Shown in pieces: positions 12,001 through 25,507 of a stretch of 64,000 nt of DNA. Under the pieces are notes generated by a model. The model did not search any database. It saw only the letters and a program-made list of their open reading frames with translations, and had not been told where the DNA came from. The translations under genes and the position numbers were made by a program. This DNA is from Brachionus plicatilis (taxonomy: Eukaryota; Rotifera; Eurotatoria; Ploima; Brachionidae): contig QEOQ01000690.1 in NCBI GenBank assembly GCA_010279815.1, positions 626,805 to 690,804 on the forward strand. Direction: 5' to 3'. Positions within the stretch are counted from its first letter, which is position 1. Each line of letters begins with the position of its first letter.

Positions 12001-15000
12001 TTCTTGATTTAAAATCTCTTAAAAACAAGTTTTTTTCTTTTGCCTCAATAAGAAAAATATTTCGTATTTACTCAAATATTTCTTCATTCAAATTATATTT
12101 GAACAAGATTTTGGATTTATTAGTTTGAAGGCTCTTTTTTCAATTAGGCAATACAAATTCTTTATCTGAAATCTACAAGCTTGAACAAATGCGATGCAAA
12201 GTTGAGATTTGCTTTAAGTTTATAGCTTATTTTTTCTATTAGAGATTAAATGCCACTTTGGTTGAAAAAGATGCCTAATGCATCTAGTATTTTAAACTTT
12301 CAAAAGTTGATTTTGAAATTCTTTGCGAACATGTGAATGTGAGCTAATAAATTTTGCTTATTTTGTTTCCAAAAACAGCTTTAAAAAATGTTCATAAAAA
12401 AGATACTTTTTTTTGGTGTAATGTTGCATAAGATTTTTTGTTGAATCTAAAATTTAGTATGTAGAAATTTTATTAACAATGCAAAAATGATTTGAGGAAA
12501 TATTAAAAAAATTTTTGTAAATATTAAAGCTCATTGCATAAGATTTAATTGAAATTTCATTTAAAAAAAATTATTTTTAATCTAATCTAAGACAAATCAC
12601 TGAAGTTGTATGCTTACAAATTTTTATATTTTTATGTAACATTCAAATTAAATTTTTCCAAATTGATTTTTGTTTATCTTTCAACTCAAGCTTATCTTAA
12701 TTTGAATCGAAATTTTCATTTCGAATGGGTCTGAAAATTTTATTTGTTCGAATATTCGTAGCACCTGTATTTGATGATTATATATCAAAGGATTAACTAT
12801 TAAATTTCATTCAAACAAATAGTAAAATTACTATTTTTCAAAGATTTCAATAGATCAATTAGTTCGCTATTTGATAGCTTGATTTAGTGATTTTGGAAGA
12901 AAATATTGTGTTTTTTATTTAGCTAAAATATTTTACCAATATTCTATACTTTAATTATTCTAGCATTTAACACTATCAAACACATAAATCAACAGTTAAG
13001 AAATAAGCAAACATGATAAAATTATTACGAGATGGTGTTTTCTTACGCAATAGGATGAAAACAAAATAAACATTTTTTCTACAAAATAATAGAAATGTAA
13101 GACATTTAAAAGCCAAAATTAAGTCAAGCTTAGTTTTGGCAAGTAATCATTTTATTTGTTTAAAGACCTAGTATCTAGTAGCTCTTAATCTAAACAAAGC
13201 CCTGCACATTTAAAAAATAGCATGGCCAAATGTTTAGTGACCATCACAAATTAGAAAATTAAGAATTTTACTTAAGTTGGTTTTCTTTTTCTTCAAAAAA
13301 TATCTTATAATTAATTTGTCATGCATTTCAGATGATGTTAAAAAATGAATATTTTTGTTTAAAATCAAATTTTATTTTTGTAAAGCCAAACAAATTACCA
13401 AGTTCCACACTTGAGGCACATTTCTCAAATTAATTGTACTTACAATCTTATAATTAGTAGGTAATCATTCGATCAAATATCTGATATTTAATAACTAACA
13501 ATAAATAAATACCAAAATGAATCGTAAATAAGATGTTTGCTCAATTCCTTCTCTGTAGTCAACCTGTTAAAATTACTTTTAGCAAAGTATAAAATAAAAA
13601 TATTTAAGAAGAGTTTTTTCTCTTGATTTTATTGCAATAAAATACTTAGAAAAAAAATTACATAAATCATAAAAAATTATAATAGAGTTAAGAATAAAGC
13701 GTTTATGATTCCATTAGATTTTTTAAACTAGAAAGATAACGAGTTAAATTTGGGCTTTGTTTGGCGAATATGCCTCAGCATTTTTGGCATGCAAATGTAG
13801 ATTTGAATTTTAAAGTGAATGTTTTATTATTTTTTTGCTATGACGACAAAAACCTCAATAAATTTATTTCCCCTAATTTTAAATAGTGGAAGCAAATTAA
13901 AAGCATTCTTGATTTATTGTTGTTTTGATTATTATGAAAATAAATTATAAACAAACGATTCTAATCCGAGTAAATACTTTGATGAGGTCAAACCAAGATC
14001 CGAAAAGGAATTTTAAATAGGCATTTTGGAGTTTGGAATCTTTAATTCAGGTTTTAAATAATAAATGATTATTTTTTAATTTTTATAATTGTGGATTTTC
14101 TTATTTTTTAAATGGAATAAATTAAAATATAAAATAGCATTTTCTAAAATTTGATTTACCAAATCGGATTGTTTATGAAAAATGGCTTGTGTCTAAAACA
14201 ACAATAAGAATCTAAATTTATGATCTGACTTAACTATATGATAATTTTAGAATTAGCAAAATCGGGTTCAGAGGGTTATGATTTCAGAGGAATATTGACA
14301 TTTTGATTGAATTTTTATCGATTTATTTTTTAAATTAAGAGACCTAAAAAAACAGAGAAATTCTCATGAGCTAAAAAATATCAATAGTAAATTTTTAATT
14401 AAGTTAAAATTTAACAGTATTTAACCGTGAACCCAAATATTCGGCATCGATTCCAAAGTGAAGAAATATTCATTTCTACTTCAACTTCTACTACTAGTTA
14501 GTCAAATTAATAAATTTTTACAAATTGTTATTTTTTATTTAAAATAATAATCAAAAAGTTTTCATGATGTTTTAAGCTGAATCCTTAGAGGTTTTTTTTC
14601 TTTAAGTATTTCAAACAAATATTTTTACTAGAAGTTTTTTTTCTTCTAATGCTGGCAATCTTGATTTCAATTTAGATGTGAGCACTTTTTAAAAAGTTTT
14701 TTTTAGAAGTGACTTAGTCTAATTTCTAGGTTTTATTTCAACCTAGCTAATTCAATATTTTGTATCTAAATATTTGATCAAACTTTTTCCTCATTTTTTT
14801 AATCAAAATTTCACTACTTTTTTAGTGCTGCATTGACCAAATTAAATTTATGTAGATTGGGAAAGCATCACAGTAAATATTCACCAAGGCCTTCAGCACT
14901 TAAAGAGTCACTCTCATTTACACAATAAATCAACATTCTGTTAAAATGTGGTCCTCAGGCAGAACCTATGTTGATTATTCAAGTAGTTTAATGCATTTTC

Positions 15001-15538
15001 ATTTCAAACATTTGTTCTCCCTCCCTCACGTACGTAAGTGTATTGAATTAGCAGAAAATTGATTTTCCTCTTGTAGTAGAAAATTTATTTACCTGAATAA
15101 TAAACTTAAATTTAAAAAGCAAGTTTTTTCTTTCATGTGCGTTCTTTTGCTGAAACATTTAATTAACCTTTTAGTTATTAGTCGAAATAGCAACTGCTAA
15201 ATTTGGAGAAAAAAAAATAAAATTTTTTCTAATAACCCTGGCGCTAATCATCAAAATACAAGTCCTTTTCGGGCAGTTTTCAAGAAATTTTAGATTTTGT
15301 CTGTATGCAAAAATTTTAATTTCTGACTAGACCACTTTTTCTTTTTTTTTTTTCAAATCTATCTATTAACTGTTTCTAAATAAATAATTTTCACTTTTTT
15401 TTCCTAAAGAAAAATAAGCTTCATTAATCAGAATGGTTTTTAATTAAAATTTGCTTAGAACTAAATTTTTTTAACTGATTCTTAAGATTTTATTTTATTT
15501 TGTTATATTATGTACATTATTAAATTGTAAAAAAAAAA
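9071..15538. other. Long AT-rich gene-free stretch upstream of the NAC-beta-domain gene
   Basis: About 6.4 kb without a supportable gene. The sequence is A/T homopolymers and short words. The promoter of the downstream gene should lie near its end, but no core element can be singled out in such AT-rich DNA. Untranslated exons cannot be excluded. Confidence 0.45.
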
Positions 15539-18500
15539 ATGAGCGATAACTCGAAACATGATTCAAAGCGATCTAGTTTGCATGCATCAACGACACAATT
15601 AGGCGGCCGAGGCACTGTCCGCCGACGCCGATACAGAAGAAATGCCAGCTTGAGCGAAAATCAAATGAGCGAGTCCATGCGTCACTTTCTTGTCAGACAT
15701 GAATTCCAAGATTATGGACACATGGAAAGAGTGAGCTTTATATATGACAACGGTGACATTGCCAGCTACGATTCGGTCAGGCTGCTGGCCAATTTAAAGA
15801 ATGGTTTCTACAATTTCAGCTTAAATACTCAGACAAAAGCCAAGCGATCCAAGTCAAGGGGCTCAAGCTTGTCGACCAGAAGCGACAAAGCTGCCGAATT
15901 GTTTCACTCTCTAGATTTTATCCAACAGCAAACTCAAATCAGCGATCTGGACAGAGAGACTCGGGAGAGAATAAAATGTGTCACAGAAGAAATCCATCAA
16001 CTGGTTGGTTCAGATGCTTATGAATTTTTGAGCGCTTTTTCTCAGAAAAGTCCTGCTGTCACAGAAAAAAGTTTTGCTAACTTTTCCACTCTCATAGACG
16101 ACACTGACTTTATACCAGAGGTTAGTGGTGATTTTGACAAGACTAGTGAAGATAAGTCAGAAAAAAGACACTTTGAAGTCGCCAAGGATTTAGCAGCCTC
16201 AAGCTCAACTTCGTTAGATCCAGTTTCTTTTAGTAACGAGCCAGAAATTTTAGTAGCAGATAAAGTTAGGACAAAAAAAAAGCCCAAAAAAAAGAAAAAT
16301 AAAGCTAAAGTTAGGCAAACAGCTCAAAAATGCGAGTTGGAAAAAAAAATAGAATTAGATGAAGAGAAGGACAAAAAAATAGAGGAAAAAAAGATGCAGG
16401 ATGAGAAAATTTTGGTCAAAATAGAAGAAAAACCTTTGGTTGAAAAGAAAAGTGTTGAGCTGAGTGCAAAAGAAGCAAAAAAGCCTTTGGATGATGCCAA
16501 AGAGTTGAGGAACATGGCTTTTCTGAGATCAAGTCCGCAAAAGAAGAAAAAAAAGAATAAGTCGGTGAAAAATGAAAAGAAAAAAGAAAGTGAGACTGAC
16601 TCCAGTTTGAAAATAGGCCCCACTGCCAAGAACAAAACTAGTGTGCTAATTGAGGAGAAGAAAGCGGATACCACTGCTAAATTGACAAATAAAGTGGAAA
16701 AATTGGGGAATAAATTAAAGCCAAATCTTAGCACTGACGAAAGTTCTAAGTCAGTAGATAGGAAAATTAAAAAAAAACAAAAATCCAACTCCAAAAAAGC
16801 ATTGAATTCGGAAGCAGTAAAGGGCAAAGAAAAAGACTCTGATGAGAAAATTTTAATAAAAGAGACTGAACATAAAAACAGCATCAAATCGAGTAAAAAA
16901 AAAAATAGAAAAAAAAAGACTACTCTTTTGGCAAAAAATAATCAAGACTCTAAACAAGAACCAGATGATGTTGATAAAGTGATGTCTGAATCAGACATTA
17001 GAGATAAAGATATAAATGTGCAAACTAGTTCAATTGATAAAAATGGAGAAAATTTTGAGCTGATGAATGCTAAGCGTGGCAACGATGAATGCACGACTTT
17101 GGACAACACAACCAAATGCAGCACAATAATGCAAAACTTGGACAGAACTAAACTGGAAATTGAGCAACTTACTCAGGGGCTTCAGTCCAGTCAATCTGTG
17201 TCGCCAGTAGAAACACCCAGTTCTGTGGTCAATCAAACTTTTTCAGACAGTGTGGAGCTTAAATGGCAAGAGATTGGAATTGAAAAAACTTGCCACTCTC
17301 AAACAAGTGAAGACACCGAGCTACTGATTGAAAAAAGTTCTTTAGAAGAAGACCTGCTTGCTGAAGAAACCTTTCCAGATGATAAACAAAAAGAGAAGCC
17401 AAACGAACCACTTGCTGGTTCCACTTTGAAAATAAAGACTTGTTCTGATGATAGCGATGGTAAACAATGGGAAAACAGTGGCGAGTCAAAGTGTGGCCAG
17501 CCAATTCAGATTACAAAGTGGAATGAAGCCCCAAGTGAACAGGACCCGGTGCAAGAATTTTTAATCGAAGAAAACCTAAAAATCAAAGCTGAAATGTTCT
17601 ATGAAAAGCGGGTGTTTGTTCACAAGACACTGAGCAAATCGGTTTCCAAAAGCCGAATAGTAGACATTTACAACTACAATGAAACTAGAAACGAAAATTT
17701 AATTTTCGAAGATACACAAGAGTCCAAATCTTTTACTAATATCACCGAATCGTCATCGGCAACTAGTAGGTCTATTTTAATTGCCAAAGTTATTTTAGGA
17801 AAAGGTTATTTAGCTCTTTTTTTTATTGTTTTATAGGCGTTTATAATCTTTAATCATAAATTTTACGAGCTATGTTGTCAACATTTTTGCTAACTAAACA
17901 AATATCATGCTAAAAATCAATTTTTATTTTTAGGCGAAGAGAGATTTTCTGATGATAATAATATTGTACTAGGCAGTGATGAAATTGTAAGAGAAGCTGC
18001 CATTAATCTAGTTAAATCAGTGATAAACAAAGCTATGCAATCAGCAAGGCAAACAAATGAGCAAATGGAGGATGATACACAACTAATTGAGAGTCAATCG
18101 AGCCAAAGTGCTTCCGCGACTGATGGAACTAATGAATTGCCTGAGAAGAGTGGTGCACAAGTGTTTAACTTGAGCGATTCCAGTGACGCTCGAAGCCATG
18201 ATAATTATGAATTGTTTATCATAAATAAAACTCATTTGCCTCTCACTCATGCTAAATCAGAGAAGACTGAAAATTCCCTGCCCAACACTGATGGCCACTG
18301 CCTGCCTTCCGCACACAACTTGAACTTTAAGCTCACGGAATCATTTAGCATCGAGATGGATAAAGGTTGTGCCGAAAAAATCAATTTGAATGATTGCAAT
18401 CAGCCGGTGTTTGCTGAAATTCAAAACGGTAAGCTAATTTTTTATTGAAATAATCATAAATTAGGAAAATTGGGCTCAGTTGGAATAAATTTCAAAAAAT

Positions 18501-21500
18501 TAACAGATTTTTGTTGTTGTTAATAAAATCAATTTCCACAATTTTATATTGATTAGAATTTTTTGCTTGTTTTCTAATTTTTTTTTTTTTTTTCATTTTT
18601 TTTTTAATGCAGCAAAAACATTTAAATAAACGAAAAATGCAAAAAAATATGATAATTCAGATATTTAAACGAGAGATCGTAAAAAAATAAAAGTTTTATT
18701 TTGACAAATAAAAAAACAATTTGAATCATAAGTTCAGTAGAGAAATATAGAAATAATTTAGAGTTTGTTTGTCCTTGCTGACTAATAGAGGAACAGAAGA
18801 GAACTGCTTAAATTTTGTATTATTTACCAATTGCATAATATTTTCAAATCGCTATTAGTCATTTAAATTTACTTAGTATTTTTTTAAGCATTTTTGAAAA
18901 TTTAAATTTCTAATCAATAATTCATATTCTTTTAAAAAAAATAAATTGTGGAATTTATTAACTTGGCTAGCTCAGTTGAATACTGAGATCATTAATCAAA
19001 CAAGAATATCCGTCATTTTTAAATGATTTGTAACAAGAAATTAAATACAAAGTTTGTTTAATCCAGAATTTAATCAGCAAAATTTTAAATCAATAAGAGA
19101 GTTTTGTATCAAGGGAATGGGGTTTTTACAAAATTATGCTTACCCATATCCTGACATTATAAATGAATTTAGGCTCCAAATCAGAGATTAGTTTTTTTGT
19201 GTCTAATGCGTTCTAAGCTCGCTCATTATAGTTTCAATGCGTTTTTATAATATACATCGGTTGATTTCCCATCTCTTCAAAAAGTTTCTATTTGCATATC
19301 GTCAAATAATGTGCGATAAAATTAGAAAAATCAAAAAGAAACCAAATGAGAGATAAGTTTTATTCCATAAGTATTTAGAAGTTTATTTAGAGCCTAAATA
19401 AAAACAATTTTAATCAAAGTTGAATTAAAAATTGGCCTAGTTAGCTGTAAACATATCAAAGTTGATTGTAATTTTTTAATTATTATTTATTTTTTATTAT
19501 CTTGTTTTTGACAGCTGTTCTTAAGATAGAATTAGAAAATAGCAACAAGAAATAAATTGAGATTTTGAGTCTGCACGAAATTAGAAAAGAGCAATGATAT
19601 CGAATTAATAAACAAAGGAAAAAATTATTTCTGAAATATAATATTGAAATTTATCATTAAAAAAACTATTTTCTTTTTTTTGGCTCTTTAAACTTGAAAT
19701 TTAATGGATATATAGAGACAAAAATTACATACATAAATGATTCAGAAATCAAATAAAACTAAAACGTTTTAAATTAATTATTTCAAATAAAAATTTATGT
19801 TATTCTAAAAAATTAGGAGTTTCTAGCTAAATATGTTCTTTTTTTTTTAATTTTAAGTTCAGCATGGTTTCAAATTAAGTTTATTTTCAAGATAAAAAAA
19901 GCTTTAGGAAGATTATTTTTCGATATTTATGGTAAAGGAAATGAACAATTATTTTAAAGCTGAAATTAAAAATATTAACAAAAAACAGAAATAACATATT
20001 TATTTTAAAAAGGCTTGAAATATTTATTTATTTTTTTTATAAAATAATAATTAGCGAAAAGCAACAATGTAATTTTTGAATAAGCTCTCTTCACGATTTT
20101 TATTTATGAATTTAGATGATTTTATAATTCCCTACTATATCAAGTGTTTAAATATCAATTTAAATTAGAAAAAACAGAATAAAAGTAAAAATAAAATATA
20201 AAGTGAATTTGGATGGATAAAAAAAAAATAATATTAATTGTGTTTTTTAAATTTATGTTTGAAAAGAAAAAAAAATTCTAAAAAAAAGATAAAGATTTAA
20301 AAAAAAAGGAATTAAATATGGAAAAAGGCATAAAAAACATAAATTTCCTTTTAAATATAAAATTTATAAGAAACGAGGAAATAAAAAGAAAAAGGAAACT
20401 ACAAAATAGACTTGAATAAAAAAATAAAAATGAAAAAAATAAAATTATTTTTTTGTTTTAGAGAATACAAATGAAATGCAAAGAAAAGAAGAAAAGGATG
20501 ACAAAGATAGCGATCAAAAGGAATTAAATGAAAAATTTGTAGAAATCCAATTAAAAAATATCGAACTATTAACACAAAAAAAAATCAAGGATTACGAATT
20601 AACTGAAAAGAACAAAAGAAATGAAATAGAAGAAGATAAGCAAGCTTCGATTGAACAAACTGTTGTCGAACAACCAGACCAAGCTTCAATCGATAAATTT
20701 ATCAACATTATTGATTCGTTCATCAAGACTGAGCCATCTCCTAGCGAAGAAGAGCCAGTACAAGTCGAAGAACAAAAAGTCGAATCAAGTGAAATATTTG
20801 ACAAGTTGGTCGATAAATTTATTGTCGATACTAGTGTTGTAGAAAGTAAAGAACCAGTTTCGGTCGAAAGCGTTATTGAGACTCATGCTGAACAATCACA
20901 AGAAATTAAAGAAGATGAATCAATCGCTGTTAAGCAAGAGGTTCCAATCGTTGAAGCTAAACAAGAACCATCTGAAGAAGATAAGCAAGCTTCGATTGAA
21001 CAAACTGTTGTCGAACAACCAGACCAGTATTTTAATAATTCTATTATTTCTCAACTCGATTTAAATATTGAACCAAATTATGACTTTGAAATTCCGATAT
21101 ACATTCAGCCCTATTCTAATAATGAATCTTTTATTTCTCTTAAGGACCAATCTCATCTTACTCAAATTACAGATCGTCTTAATTTAGATCTTGATTCACT
21201 TGTTAATTCACAGGAGAGGATTACTCAATCAGAAGATAATTCAACTAAATGTCAGCAATCTGAGCGTTTTTTTACTGATTTTTCATCTAAGATCGAATAT
21301 TTTAACTCGCTTATTGATCACCATACAAATTCAAATGTTTCTTCCTTCCAGAACATTTCTAAAACCCATCCAAAAGATATTTCATCCTCATCTTCATCTG
21401 ATTCCAATCAGCAAGATATCAGTATTCATCCATTACAATTAGTAAAAATTAGTATTGTTAACAAGAGGCCTTTATCAACTGAAGCCGATTTTATAAGTGA

Positions 21501-22536
21501 TGATGAGCCTTATATGGATAGATCGTTCGCTACAAATGATGAATTTTCAGATTCGAAACGATTTTCATCTTTAGATCCTTCTATTTCAAATGATTATGAA
21601 TTAAATAGTTACAAAATTAATATATCAAAAACCCGCGAAATAAATAATGTCTCTTTTGAATCTCGATCTAAAAATATTTCCGAGTCTAGAAACATTGGTT
21701 TTAATAATCCATTCTATGAAAATATCCAAAGTTCTAAAAATCATACTGAAAATTCCAAGACTTATAAATTTTCCTCGAACAATCCTTTTAGAAATGACGT
21801 TGCCAAATTTATTGAACCACTTTCTGTTCAGAATTTAATAAATGTACAACCAGATGTTAGAAATAATATTAATAATCAACCGCAAAATTCTTCTATACCA
21901 ATTTTCCCTTCGGATCTCTCAATTCCCATCGTTCAAAGTGATGCAAAGACCATCAAAATTGAAAGTTTAACCGAGATTAAAATAACAGATGAATGCAAAC
22001 AACGATCTCAAGAAAGACCCAAGGAATTACATCGGACCTCGCTTGTTAAAAGCCTAAATAAGAGTGACGATGAATTACTATTTCGTGATAATTTAGACGA
22101 AATTAAACACCTCAGAAATAGTTCAGAAATAGATCGTTCAGCGTCCAGACAAAAAAAGGACGAATCAAAATCTAAACAGAACAAACAAAGCAAAAAAGAA
22201 AATGGATTTTTTTCTGTTTTCAATAGAATCATCAATGTTTTTAAAGCACCTTTTAAAAGCTCTGACAAAAATAAATCAAATCAAAAGTCCAAGCAAAAAG
22301 AATTTAAGCGATCATTAATTTCCAGCGATGACGAAGATGACGACAAGGAAATAAAAGTTTTTACAATAAGTGACATTAAGAGTGGTCAAAGTAAATTTCC
22401 ATGGACTAAGAGCAAAGAAACAAAAGTAAAATATGACACAACTAAAGACATTACTCCAAAGGAAGTTGCCAAATTACGAAAATCAAAGGCTAATTCTAGT
22501 GGAAAACTTTCAGGATGGAAATGCTGCTTATTTTAA
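15539..22536 (+). CDS. NAC-beta-domain long disordered protein with CaaX-like end (three exons)
   Basis: Exons 15539-17804, 17934-18428 and 20462-22536 join in phase 1 at both GT-AG introns, giving 1611 residues. Residues about 20-97 match the NAC-beta (BTF3) domain: GGRGTVRRRRYRR stands where BTF3 has its ribosome-contacting GGKGTARRKKK. The spacing to the later V-x-F-x-x-D-N-G and F-Y-N-F strands also fits. Ordinary BTF3 is about 160 residues, so this is a greatly extended relative. Residues 240-470 are lysine-rich and low complexity. Residues 778-789 (AINLVKSVINKA) fit the RII-binding helix pattern of A-kinase anchoring proteins. Exon 3 is acidic, has two NPF motifs (near 21705 and 21780) and a 53-bp in-frame duplication, then a basic stretch and C-terminal CCLF. 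It may be a membrane-tethered scaffold rather than a chaperone. The domain call is firm; the function is unknown. A polyadenylation signal AATAAA lies at 22687. Confidence 0.75.
18429..20461 (+). other. Intron 2 of the NAC-beta-domain gene
   Basis: The donor GGTAAGCT begins at 18429 and the acceptor TTTTGTTTTAG ends at 20461. Both exon edges are phase 1. The 2033-bp intron is AT-rich and contains no recognisable gene or complete transposon. Confidence 0.7.
20629..21026 (+). repeat. 53-bp in-frame direct repeat inside exon 3
   Basis: Units at 20629-20681 and 20974-21026 are virtually identical and both encode EEDKQASIEQTVVEQPDQ. They lie 345 bp apart, an exact codon multiple, so the duplication keeps the reading frame. 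The intervening acidic segment is rich in E, S and V. Confidence 0.85.
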
Positions 22537-24484
22537 GTGTCCAATCAGTGATAATAAACAGCTAACTAAAAACGTGTGTTTGTATAATCAATTTTCGTAT
22601 CTGTATATGTCAATGGAAAAAATATTTAAAAATTTTTTAAAATATCAAACAAGTTAAAGAACCATACAAATCATAATTAAAAAGAGAATAAAAAGATTAG
22701 AAAAAAGTGCTTGTTTAAATGAGACTTTGGATTTTGAGCAAAAATAATTTTGACTTGGGAAAATGGAATGGAAATGTTGGAGCAAAAAAAGCTGTTTGAT
22801 TGGACTGAGATGAGTCATCAGAAATTTTACTCAATTTTTCAAATTTTTGTTTTCTATTTATTTAATTTTTTGAAAAATTAATTTTAGATATAATGTTAAA
22901 TGGTATTAAAACCAATGTAAATTGTAAAACAAGAAGGGCATTGGAATCAAATATCTGGTCTCTTCTTTTCTGAGTTAAATGTTTTTATGTGTTTAACCTT
23001 TTTTTTTAAAAAACGTTCAGTTGTTATTTTATTTTCAAATTTATAACAAGCATTTATTTTTCTAATTTCGAGTCTACTTTGTTTAAATAGAATCTTTCGT
23101 CTTTTGTTTTTTTCTTTTTTTCTCAGAATTGCGTGCTATATTTAAAACTTTTTTGAATATTTTTACATCGGCCTATTCGATAAGTTGTGATGATGATAAA
23201 TAAATCCGACCGGTGTATTATCCAATTTTTAGCGGTTCAATTTTAATTTATCAAGTTAATTATACACTGTCGGGTTTTTGTTTTGCGTTTATTTCACTTT
23301 TGGAAAATAATATTTAGGTTTTTATCAAAAAAAAAATAAATTAATTTCTAGATTAGTTTTATGACCAAATTATTTTAAAAAAATTTGCAGTAATTAGCCC
23401 GATTTGTTTCTTTGCTTTTTTTTATAAATAAAATTTTAGTAAATAAATTTTTTTTTAATTATTTTTAATTTCCTAAAAATCTTGAGAAATCTTTAAATTT
23501 TAATCAATTAAAAGTCAAATGTTCAAAGTATCTACAATGAAAAAGATGAAATTTTAACTGAAATTTTAACTAAAATAGTCAGTAAAAATTTTATTTTTTT
23601 TAAATTTGTAACTCAAAAATTTGTTCTTCTTAATTAATTACCGCGAATAAAATAATTTAAAAAATTAGTCGATTTCTGAATTCTATCAATCGATTGAGGT
23701 CGATTTCCAACAATAAACAAATTAAGCTTAATGAGTTAGTTTTTGCCCGATATTATAAAAAAGCCTGAATTTCTAAATTCTAAATTTCTTGAACACTAAG
23801 AAAATTTTTTAAATTTTACAAAAATGTGTCTAAAAGTGTTCTTATATTTTTTATTCCATTTTTTAATTATTAATATTTTCGAATTAAATCTTTAATTTTT
23901 TTTTAAATAAAACTCTAGTTTAAGAATTTTAAGCAACTAAAATGATATTAGATCAAAATCAAAATTTTACTTTGATTAAATGACTTCAAGTTTTGACCAA
24001 ATCTGTCCCGTGCTACCTTTATGTCCTTTGAAGCGTTGAAGCAAATTCAAGTTTATGATCAATTAAGAATCCATGATTTCTATCTAGCTACAAATATTAC
24101 CACACTATTTCGAATAAACACCCTAGTTATCAAATATTTTTTACCTATTGACAATATTTGAAAATTAATTTTTTTTATTAAAAAATGATAACTAATTAAA
24201 CACTAAGTACCTAAATTTTATAAAAAATAAAAGACTAATCTCATTTATTAGCTGACAAAAAATTAACTAGACTGAAAAAATAATTGAAGCAGATTTTTTC
24301 AAACAATTATTATTTTTAATCATTTTTTAAATCAAATTTTATTATTTTTTCGTCTAAATACTCATTTATTTATAATTAAAATTAAAAATTAAATCACAAA
24401 ATAAAAATAGATGCATTGATACAAGGAATGACCAGTTTTAAATGTTCAAGTATTGCTTTTGATTTTATTTTATTTATTAAAGTT
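22537..24484. other. 3' region and intergenic DNA
   Basis: It begins with the 3' untranslated region of the NAC-beta-domain gene (AATAAA at 22687-22692). The rest is AT-rich without a gene. A possible decayed inverted repeat (GACCGGTG / CACTGTCGG) lies near 23208-23275 but is too short to call. Confidence 0.4.
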
Positions 24485-24867
24485 ATTACCGTAACCTCAA
24501 GTTAACGACTCCAAGAGTAAAGCCCAGATCCAACTTTTTTTCTATAAAAGTTAATTACATAGTTTCTATGTTTAAACAATTAAAATTTAATTAACCAGAA
24601 AATACTCTATGTAAGGGATATTTCCCAAAATAAAGCCAAAAAATTAACTTTTACTCTAAAAAAAAAATATCTTTATTCTCATACAAAAAATTAAAAAAAA
24701 ATTGTAGATTTCTTTTTCTACAATTGAACCTTACTCTAAGAGCATTTATTGTAAGATCAAAGGCAAAATTAAAAATGTTTTATTTGAAACTGTGTAATTA
24801 ACTCTAAAAGAAAAAAGGTTGGATTTGGGCTTTACTCTTAGAGTCGTTATCATGAGATTACGGTATT
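24485..24867. mobile_element. MITE with 75-bp TIRs, TACCGTAA family
   Basis: The left end TACCGTAACCTCAAGTTAAC and the right end (reverse complement TACCGTAATCTCATGATAAC) continue as inverted repeats through AACGACTC-AAGAGTAAAGCCC and ATCCAAC. The ends resemble pogo/Tigger-type termini, which begin with CAGT-AACCTCG-like words. No coding inside. A half copy is at 36165-36237. Confidence 0.75.
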
Positions 24868-25087
24868 TAAAATTCAAGAGTTTTAATTTGGATTTGAAAT
24901 TAAAATTATGAATTTAAAATGGCTCAGTAAAGACAGGCAAAGACATCTTTTGAAATACGATCAACTAATAAACAATTCAATAATATTTGATAGCTTAAAA
25001 ATCTCCAAGGAGGTTCTAATTGATCATCAAATTTTCAATTTTTAAATAACAATTAATTTAATTTATTAAAAAATTAAAAAACTGAAT

Positions 25088-25507
25088 ATGTCGAATTCTA
25101 AATCCAATGAAAGAATAAATAGCTTTTGTGCATTGAAAGTTACTAGATCACTTAAAAGCTCGGCTTTGTCAAATTCTTTTGTATCAAATACATCAATTAG
25201 CAATACATCAGAATACCAATCTCGCTCAAAAGAATCTACTAATCATCCAACAAGTGAAAAAAGTTTTTCTAGCGATTCACAACAAACATCTTCAACAATA
25301 GATAATTCATCTTCATTTGATTCTTCACTTTTCTCAACAAATTCCAAACGAAATCTGTTCAAAAAAAGGAACATAAGTCGAAAAAAAATTACTATTTTAA
25401 TCACAACCATCACTTTCATTATTTTAGCTAGTCTAATTCTCGCATTTGTTTACTTTTTACTGCCTGTTGTTATAATAAATTTTAGAAAGAAAAATACGAA
25501 ATCATAA
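25088..25507 (+). CDS. Serine-rich single-pass membrane protein, 139 aa
   Basis: Residues 1-85 are serine/threonine/asparagine-rich and look disordered. A basic patch (FKKRNISRKK) is followed at about residues 99-125 by a strongly hydrophobic helix (ITILITTITFIILASLILAF). A short basic tail ends at the stop. With no signal peptide and positive charges before the helix, a type II or tail-anchored-like topology is plausible. No family is recognised. The codon composition is less AT-skewed than the flanks, which supports real coding. Extra exons on either side cannot be excluded. Confidence 0.5.
   Translation: MSNSKSNERINSFCALKVTRSLKSSALSNSFVSNTSISNTSEYQSRSKESTNHPTSEKSFSSDSQQTSSTIDNSSSFDSSLFSTNSKRNLFKKRNISRKKITILITTITFIILASLILAFVYFLLPVVIINFRKKNTKS

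Noticed and set aside
16042..17504. Several minus-strand open frames opposite exon 1 of the NAC-beta-domain gene
   Set aside because: They are rich in F, S and L because they mirror Lys/Glu/Ser codons of the real exon. No start context or homology.
17790..17791. Earlier GT donor for exon 1 of the NAC-beta-domain gene
   Set aside because: Joining it to 17934 gives a stop within 13 codons; the donor at 17805 is in phase with exons 2 and 3.
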